A DNA stretch of 19,699 nucleotides, taken from contig DEIK01000063.1 of NCBI GenBank assembly GCA_002352425.1, positions 57,676 to 77,374 of the forward strand, in the 5' to 3' direction. The position numbers were made by a program, and so were the translations under genes. This document shows positions 15,335-19,699 of the stretch, piece by piece. Each line of letters opens with the position of its first letter. Positions within the stretch are counted from its first letter, which is position 1. The notes under the pieces were generated by a model. That model did no database searches. It saw only the letters and a list, made by a program, of their open reading frames with translations, and was not told the DNA's origin. Origin of the DNA: Rhodobacteraceae bacterium UBA2776 (GTDB taxonomy: Bacteria > Pseudomonadota > Alphaproteobacteria > Rhodobacterales > Rhodobacteraceae).

Positions 15335-16930
15335 TTATTCTGCAGGCACAGGTGCGGCGGCATCAGCTTTCGCTGTACCTTTCGCAACGGTGGCCCAAAG
15401 GTTGTAGCACATGATGATCGCACCGGTCAGATACAGCAGACCGCCAATTGTACGGACGACGTTCATCGGGAACTTGGCTTCTACAGTGTCAGCGAACGAG
15501 TTCACCAGGAACCCATTGGCATCAACTTCGCGCCACATCAGGCCCTCCATGATACCGGACACCCAAAGGGCAGAGGCATAAAGAACGATGCCGATTGTCG
15601 CCAGCCAGAAGTGATAGCTCACCAATTTCAGCGAATACAGGCGCTCGCGGTTCCACAGACGTGGCACCAAGAAGTAAAGCGCGCCGAATGTGATCATGCC
15701 GTTCCAACCAAGTGCGCCAGAGTGCACGTGACCGATGGTCCAGTCTGTATAGTGCGACAGCGAGTTCACAGCGCGGATCGACATCATCGGACCCTCGAAT
15801 GTGGACATGCCGTAGAACCCGATTGACACCACCATCATCCGGATAATCGGATCGGTGCGCAATTTGTCCCAAGCGCCAGACAGGGTCATCAGGCCGTTGA
15901 TCATACCACCCCACGACGGCATCCACAGGATGATCGACATAACCATACCCAATGTGCTGGCCCAGTCAGGCAGCGCGGTATAGTGCAAGTGGTGCGGACC
16001 AGCCCAGATATAAAGGAAGATCAGCGCCCAGAAGTGGATGATCGACAGTTTATACGAAAACACAGGACGTTCGGCCTGTTTGGGCACAAAATAGTACATC
16101 ATGCCGAGGAAACCTGCTGTCAGGAAGAAGCCAACAGCATTGTGGCCGTACCACCACTGCGTCATCATATCCTGAACGCCTGAAAACACCTGAACCGATT
16201 TGGAGCCGAAGAACGACACGGGGATCGATAGGTTGTTCACAATGTGCAGCATCGCGATTGTCACGATGAACGACAGGTAGAACCAGTTTGCCACGTAGAT
16301 GTGCTTTTCTTTACGTTTGTAAAGCGTGCCCATGAACACAATCAAATAGACCACCCAAACGATTGTCAGCCATAGGTCGGCAAACCATTCGAATTCGGCA
16401 TATTCTTTGGATTGTGTTGCGCCCAAAACATAGTTGGTCGCAGCCAGGACGATCGCGATTTGGTATCCCCAAAATACGAACCAGCCTGCGTTTCCGCCCC
16501 AAAGACGGGCCGCGGAGGTGCGTTGAACCACGTAGAACGATGTCGCAATCAAACCATTACCACCAAACGCGAAAATAACCGCAGAGGTGTGCAGTGGACG
16601 CAAACGCCCAAAGTTCAAATACCCCTGTGCCCACTCAAAGTTTAGCGATGGAAAGGCCAGCAATGTGGCGATCCACACCCCAACCAAAAAGCCGACAACC
16701 CCCCAAAGAGCGGTTGCGATTACACCGGCACGAACAACGCCATCGGCGTATCCGTCGGTTGATGGCTTTGCATCCCCCAAACCACGCATGGTCCAGATGA
16801 ATAGGCCGACAGCTGCCAGCATAATGGTCAGAGCATTCACCATATATGGTAAATCTCTTGCGTAGCTTGCAGCAATCGCGGCCAAAACCACCACTGCGCC
16901 AACCACTATCAGTTTAATATAGTCCCACAT
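15335..16930 (-). CDS. ccoN: cbb3-type cytochrome c oxidase catalytic subunit I
   Basis: CcoN reduces O2 at a heme b3-CuB centre and pumps protons; cbb3 oxidases have very high O2 affinity. The 531-residue, roughly 12-helix product has the low-spin heme region with H114 (RLRPLHTSAVIFAFGGN), the CuB ligand H263 in WWYGHNAVGFF, the pair H313/H314 in GPHHLHY, the family-specific active-site Y307, and H401/H403 in WTIGHVHSG as heme ligands. The ATG at 16930 (MWDYIKL) was chosen because AAGGGA lies 7 bases upstream and this N-terminus is typical of Rhodobacter CcoN. An in-frame GTG at 16981 would add 17 unrelated residues. An FNR box lies 94 bp upstream. Confidence 0.98.
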   Translation of the reverse strand: MWDYIKLIVVGAVVVLAAIAASYARDLPYMVNALTIMLAAVGLFIWTMRGLGDAKPSTDGYADGVVRAGVIATALWGVVGFLVGVWIATLLAFPSLNFEWAQGYLNFGRLRPLHTSAVIFAFGGNGLIATSFYVVQRTSAARLWGGNAGWFVFWGYQIAIVLAATNYVLGATQSKEYAEFEWFADLWLTIVWVVYLIVFMGTLYKRKEKHIYVANWFYLSFIVTIAMLHIVNNLSIPVSFFGSKSVQVFSGVQDMMTQWWYGHNAVGFFLTAGFLGMMYYFVPKQAERPVFSYKLSIIHFWALIFLYIWAGPHHLHYTALPDWASTLGMVMSIILWMPSWGGMINGLMTLSGAWDKLRTDPIIRMMVVSIGFYGMSTFEGPMMSIRAVNSLSHYTDWTIGHVHSGALGWNGMITFGALYFLVPRLWNRERLYSLKLVSYHFWLATIGIVLYASALWVSGIMEGLMWREVDANGFLVNSFADTVEAKFPMNVVRTIGGLLYLTGAIIMCYNLWATVAKGTAKADAAAPVPAE

Positions 16931-17023
16931 CACACGTCCCTTCGTCTTTTTCCTGGCACGACTCACACATCGGCCAGCCACTTGCGACTAGTTGCCGTAT
17001 GCCAACCCTAACCGCAAGCGGCC

Positions 17024-17037
17024 TTGATCTATATCAA
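17024..17037 (-). promoter_or_regulatory. Perfect FNR/FnrL box for ccoN
   Basis: TTGAT-CTAT-ATCAA matches both consensus half-sites without a mismatch. Its centre is 17030.5. A class II promoter would start near 16989 on the minus strand, and a weak CATACG -10 occupies exactly the expected place (17001-16996). FNR control of cbb3 operons is well established. The leader to the ccoN ATG would be about 59 bases. Confidence 0.85.
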
Positions 17038-17039
17038 AT

Positions 17040-17095
17040 TGTGCATGTATCTGTAAATTTGCTGTTGTGTGCATGTATCTGTTAATTTGCTGTTG
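17040..17095. repeat. 28-bp tandem direct repeat between two FNR boxes
   Basis: The unit beginning TGTGCATGTATCTGT and ending TTTGCTGTTG occurs at 17040-17067 and again at 17068-17095 without a gap. The copies differ at one base (A17055, T17083), so 27 of 28 are identical. The last three bases of copy 2 are the TTG of the second FNR box. It looks like a recent duplication within the ccoN-stress protein promoter region. No coding function is visible. Confidence 0.9.
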
Positions 17096-17106
17096 ATCGA
17101 CATCAA
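17093..17106 (+). promoter_or_regulatory. Perfect FNR/FnrL box for the universal stress protein gene
   Basis: TTGAT-CGAC-ATCAA is a full consensus site, centre 17099.5. It sits 32 bp from the centre of a strong -10 (TATACT), which is the geometry of a class II FNR-activated promoter (site at -41.5). Its first three bases are shared with the second copy of the tandem repeat. Confidence 0.85.
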
Positions 17107-17128
17107 AGTCAGCCCGATTTTTTGAAAC

Positions 17129-17134
17129 TATACT
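17129..17134 (+). promoter_or_regulatory. -10 element of the universal stress protein promoter
   Basis: TATACT matches the sigma-70 -10 consensus at five of six positions. The predicted transcription start is near 17141, giving a leader of about 28 bases to the ATG at 17169. No -35 hexamer is evident, as expected when FNR covers that position. Confidence 0.7.
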
Positions 17135-17168
17135 CATCGTTATTGATTTCATTTTGGGAGACCGCCTG

Positions 17169-18008
17169 ATGGCTTACAAATCCTTGCTGACCGTCGTCAC
17201 TGACACAAAGATCGCTAAACCCGCGCTTGAAAAGGCAATTGCAATTGCTGGCGCCGAAGATGCCCATCTGGATGTTCTTTGCATTGGGGTCGATCGCACC
17301 CAAACTGGGTATTACTACGCAGGTGCCAGCGCCGTTTTCCAACAGGACGTGATTGAAAAGGCCAAGGAAGAAGCTGCCGAGGCCGAAGCCTATACATCTG
17401 GGCTGCTTGAAAATAGCAACGTCAAATGGTCCCTCGATAAAGCCGTGGCGCAGCTGGCGGGTCTTGGCCGTTTGGTGGCGCATCGCGCGCGGTTTAACGA
17501 TCTGATCGTGCTGCCGCGCCCTTACGGAAAAAGTTGCGGGCAGGAGCAGGAAATTATCGTAGAGTCCGCCCTGTTCGAGGGGCATGTGCCGACATTGGTG
17601 GTGCCGCCAAAGGCCAAGGTCACCGCCAATGCTGACCGCATCATTGTGGCGTGGAACGAAAGCAGCGAATCCATGTCCGCCGTGCGTGCAGCTTTGCCCG
17701 CACTGATCGCCGCCGATTCTGTGAACATTGTGGTGATTGATCCACCACAACACGGGCCAGACAGATCAGACCCCGGCGGGGCATTGTCGCAAATGCTGGT
17801 GCGCCACGGGGTGAAAGCCGAAATCACCGTACTGGCCAAAACCATGCCAAGAGTTTCTGACGTCTTGCTGCGCCATGCCCGTGACATGGATGCTGATATG
17901 TTGGTGATGGGGGCTTACGGCCACTCACGGTTCCGCGAAGCCATTTTAGGTGGGGCCACACGCAATATGTTGGAGAATGCCAATGTGCCAGTTTTGATGG
18001 CCCACTAG
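17169..18008 (+). CDS. Universal stress protein (UspA family), tandem-domain
   Basis: The 279-residue protein consists of two Usp domains (about 1-147 and 153-279). Domain 2 ends with the nucleotide-binding loop GAYGHSRFREAILGGATR: glycines G248 and G251, nine residues, then G261. Domain 1 has no such loop in the corresponding place (around 117-134). The ATG at 17169 has GGGAG 9 bases upstream. The gene is divergent from ccoN, follows an FNR box and a good -10, and converges on fnrL with a 12-bp gap. Rhodobacter sphaeroides has a similar-sized gene here (orf277, from memory). A role in low-O2 or energy stress is inferred from context. The biochemical activity is unknown. Confidence 0.92.
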   Translation: MAYKSLLTVVTDTKIAKPALEKAIAIAGAEDAHLDVLCIGVDRTQTGYYYAGASAVFQQDVIEKAKEEAAEAEAYTSGLLENSNVKWSLDKAVAQLAGLGRLVAHRARFNDLIVLPRPYGKSCGQEQEIIVESALFEGHVPTLVVPPKAKVTANADRIIVAWNESSESMSAVRAALPALIAADSVNIVVIDPPQHGPDRSDPGGALSQMLVRHGVKAEITVLAKTMPRVSDVLLRHARDMDADMLVMGAYGHSRFREAILGGATRNMLENANVPVLMAH

Positions 18009-18020
18009 TCGGTATCAGCT

Positions 18021-18779
18021 TTAGTTCAGCATCCCGCCATCGGAATCATCCCCAGCTTCATCCAGCAACTTCTGGAAATTGGGGATGGTGACGTGGCGTT
18101 TACCTTCTAACAGGATGATCTCATCCTTGCGCAACGCCGAAATCTGGCGGCTGACCGTTTCCAGTGTCAGTCCTAAATAATCCGCCATCGCCACACGGGT
18201 CAGCGGCAGGTCAAACGCCATCGCACCCTCAGGCCCAGAGAGATGCAACGATGCGTCGCGCCGCGCAATAATCGCAATCAGACTGGCTATTTTCTCACGC
18301 GCGGTCTTGCGCCCCAGCAACAGCATCCATTCGCGGGCCGCATCCAACTCATCCAGTGTCATTTCAAGCAAACGATGCGCGATATGCGGCGTTTCGGCCA
18401 TCATCACTTCGAATGGTTTTTTGCGAAAACAGCACATCACCAAATCAGTGGTCGCAACCACATCATAGGGTGCATGTTCGCGCCCGGGACGGCCAACAAA
18501 ATCGCTTGGCAACAACAGGCCCACCATTTGCGTGCGCCCGTCCTCCATGGTTTGCGTCAATGACGCGATACCCGAAACAACCGAGGCGACAAAATCCATC
18601 CGGTCACCCGACCAAACGACGGTTTGCCCCGCCTCATAGCTGCGGTAATATTTCATGTCATCCAGAACATCGCGTTCGTCTTCGTTGCAACGTGCACATA
18701 CGGCGCGATGGCGGATAGGGCAGGCCCCACAATCATCATGTTTAGAGTCAGCTACATTCATAATTTGTTCGCGCGCCAT
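18021..18779 (-). CDS. fnrL: Fnr/Crp-family oxygen-sensing transcriptional regulator FnrL
   Basis: FnrL binds a [4Fe-4S] cluster, dimerises without O2 and activates or represses genes at TTGAT-N4-ATCAA sites. Counted from the ATG at 18779 (252 residues), the N-terminal cysteines are C17, C20, C28 and C31 (CGACPIRHRAVCARC), and another is in MCCF (116/117). The cyclic-nucleotide-binding-like fold spans about 40-140 and the dimer helix about 138-170. The helix-turn-helix has ETVSR (207-211), with the E-SR residues that read the TTGAT half-site. The start is uncertain: ATG 18779 and ATG 18761 both lack a clear Shine-Dalgarno. A TTG at 18809 would place an FNR box inside the gene and is unlikely. 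Targets of this protein flank it. Confidence 0.95.
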   Translation of the reverse strand: MAREQIMNVADSKHDDCGACPIRHRAVCARCNEDERDVLDDMKYYRSYEAGQTVVWSGDRMDFVASVVSGIASLTQTMEDGRTQMVGLLLPSDFVGRPGREHAPYDVVATTDLVMCCFRKKPFEVMMAETPHIAHRLLEMTLDELDAAREWMLLLGRKTAREKIASLIAIIARRDASLHLSGPEGAMAFDLPLTRVAMADYLGLTLETVSRQISALRKDEIILLEGKRHVTIPNFQKLLDEAGDDSDGGMLN

Positions 18780-18786
18780 TTCGTTA

Positions 18787-18800
18787 TTGATCTCGATCAA
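18787..18800. promoter_or_regulatory. Perfect FNR box in the fnrL-hemN divergent gap
   Basis: TTGAT-CTCG-ATCAA is a full consensus site, centre 18793.5. For hemN, a class II start would fall at about 18835, one base before its ATG. The corresponding -10 (TGTAAC/TAACCG, 18821-18828) is weak. For fnrL the box lies only 7 bp before the ATG at 18779, which suits autorepression rather than activation. Dual use is inferred. Confidence 0.8.
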
Positions 18801-18835
18801 AGTGACCAAGGCTGTTCACATGTAACCGTACCCGA

Positions 18836-19699
18836 ATGACTGATCAATCACAACTTACACGCCTTGGTTTATTTGACGCACGTGTTCCGCGTTATACCAG
18901 CTATCCAACCTCCCCGCATTTTTCGGGCTCGGTTGACGAAGGCCATTTCACCAAATGGATCAGTGAAATTCCGAAAGGCAGCGAGATTTCACTCTACCTA
19001 CACGTGCCTTTTTGCAGGCATTTATGCTGGTTTTGCGCCTGTCGCACCCAAGGGACCCAATCCGAAGAACCTGTGCGCGCTTACTTGAAAACGCTTAAGT
19101 CCGAGATCGCACTGCTCAAGGAAATTCTGCCGGAAAACCTAAGCCTGTCGCGCCTGCATTGGGGCGGAGGCACCCCCACACTGATGACCGCCGATATGAT
19201 TTCCGATCTGGCCGGCACGGTTTTGGATGTGATTCCCATGGCCAAAGGCGGCGAATTTTCCGTCGAAATCGACCCAAACGAGATTGACGAGAGCCGAATC
19301 AAGGCGCTGGCCGATGCGGGCATGAACCGCGCTTCAATCGGGGTGCAGGATTTTGATGATGAAATTCAAAAGGTGATTGGCCGCATCCAAAGCTACGAGA
19401 TGACCAAAGACGCCGTCGATATGATCCGGGCCCATGGCATCGACAGCCTGAACGCCGATATCCTTTACGGCCTGCCGCATCAAACCGACACGCGAATCGC
19501 CGAATCCGTGTTGAAACTGCTCACCCTTAGCCCCAGCCGCGTGGCGCTCTATGGCTATGCGCATGTGCCTTGGATGGCCAAACGTCAGCAGATGATCCCG
19601 ACCGACGCCCTGCCCGCCCCCGAAGAACGGCTTGGATTATATGAAGTGGCGCGCAGGTTGTTCATGGCCGATGGGTATGACGAAATCGGCATCGACCAT
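18836..19699 (+). CDS. hemN: Oxygen-independent coproporphyrinogen III oxidase (radical SAM), 3' end outside window
   Basis: HemN converts coproporphyrinogen III to protoporphyrinogen IX without O2 by S-adenosylmethionine radical chemistry. The frame stays open from the ATG at 18836 to the window end (288 codons, against about 450 for the full family). VPRYTSYPTSPHF (17-29) is the typical N-terminus. The cluster CRHLCWFCAC gives C60, C64, C67 and C69, the CxxxCxxCxC of HemN. HWGGGTPT holds the SAM-binding glycines, and EIDPNE and NADILYGLPHQT follow. The last two separate true HemN from HemW-like proteins less clearly than the fourth cysteine C69, which is present. There is almost no leader or ribosome binding site. 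It is divergent from fnrL across a perfect FNR box. Confidence 0.95.
   Translation, partial: MTDQSQLTRLGLFDARVPRYTSYPTSPHFSGSVDEGHFTKWISEIPKGSEISLYLHVPFCRHLCWFCACRTQGTQSEEPVRAYLKTLKSEIALLKEILPENLSLSRLHWGGGTPTLMTADMISDLAGTVLDVIPMAKGGEFSVEIDPNEIDESRIKALADAGMNRASIGVQDFDDEIQKVIGRIQSYEMTKDAVDMIRAHGIDSLNADILYGLPHQTDTRIAESVLKLLTLSPSRVALYGYAHVPWMAKRQQMIPTDALPAPEERLGLYEVARRLFMADGYDEIGIDH

Noticed and set aside
16931..16981. In-frame GTG extension of ccoN by 17 residues
   Set aside because: The extension is rich in Arg/Lys and unlike CcoN N-termini; ATG 16930 has a ribosome binding site and the typical MWDYIKL start.
18780..18809. TTG start extending fnrL by 10 residues
   Set aside because: It would put a perfect FNR box within the coding sequence and adds no FnrL-like sequence.

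Overview
The window is a chromosomal segment of an alphaproteobacterium, most likely a marine Rhodobacteraceae (Roseobacter-group) organism. This rests on the protein sequences (CcoN beginning MWDYIKL, an FnrL-type CGACPIRH cysteine cluster, HemF with a WWFGGGSDLNP motif), on the order ccoG-H-I-S / ccoN-O-Q-P / universal stress protein / fnrL / hemN, which I recall from Rhodobacter and relatives, and on a moderate GC content judged by eye. I see no phage, transposon, CRISPR, tRNA or rRNA. Every stretch without a gene is shorter than 300 bp. Most of the window is well-known core metabolism.

Left part (1-5783): the 3' end of a GlcD/D-2-hydroxyacid dehydrogenase-type FAD enzyme, then heme biosynthesis genes. 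hemC (-) and hemE (+) are divergent. hemE converges on hemF (-) with a 2-bp gap. hemF is the last gene of a tight minus-strand cluster, clpS > RsmC-like methyltransferase > short-chain dehydrogenase > hemF. The dehydrogenase lacks the catalytic lysine and the NNAG motif of its family.

Middle part (5889-8975): a HAD-superfamily hydrolase, a penicillin-binding D,D-carboxypeptidase with a C-terminal SPOR domain, and a fumarylacetoacetate-hydrolase-family enzyme whose GTG start directly follows the carboxypeptidase stop codon.

Right part (9017-19699): the complete cbb3 oxidase locus on the minus strand, in transcription order ccoN-O-Q-P, a 259-bp gap with three dyads, then ccoG-H-I-S. CcoNOP form the high-affinity terminal oxidase. 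CcoG, H, I and S supply copper and assemble the enzyme. The 54-codon ccoS is easy to miss. A divergent universal stress protein, the O2 sensor fnrL and the O2-independent coproporphyrinogen oxidase hemN (cut by the window end) follow.

Three perfect FNR boxes (TTGAT-N4-ATCAA) lie in this part: one facing ccoN, one facing the stress protein, and one between fnrL and hemN. The first two are separated by a 28-bp tandem duplication. The picture is an FnrL regulon coding for both its regulator and its targets: under low O2, FnrL would switch on the heme-rich cbb3 oxidase and the anaerobic route to heme (hemN), while hemF serves the aerobic route. No clearly new biological system was found. The best leads are the promoter duplication, the possibly leaderless hemN with an FNR box over the fnrL start region, the active-site-deviant dehydrogenase, and the tandem dyads between the cco operons.
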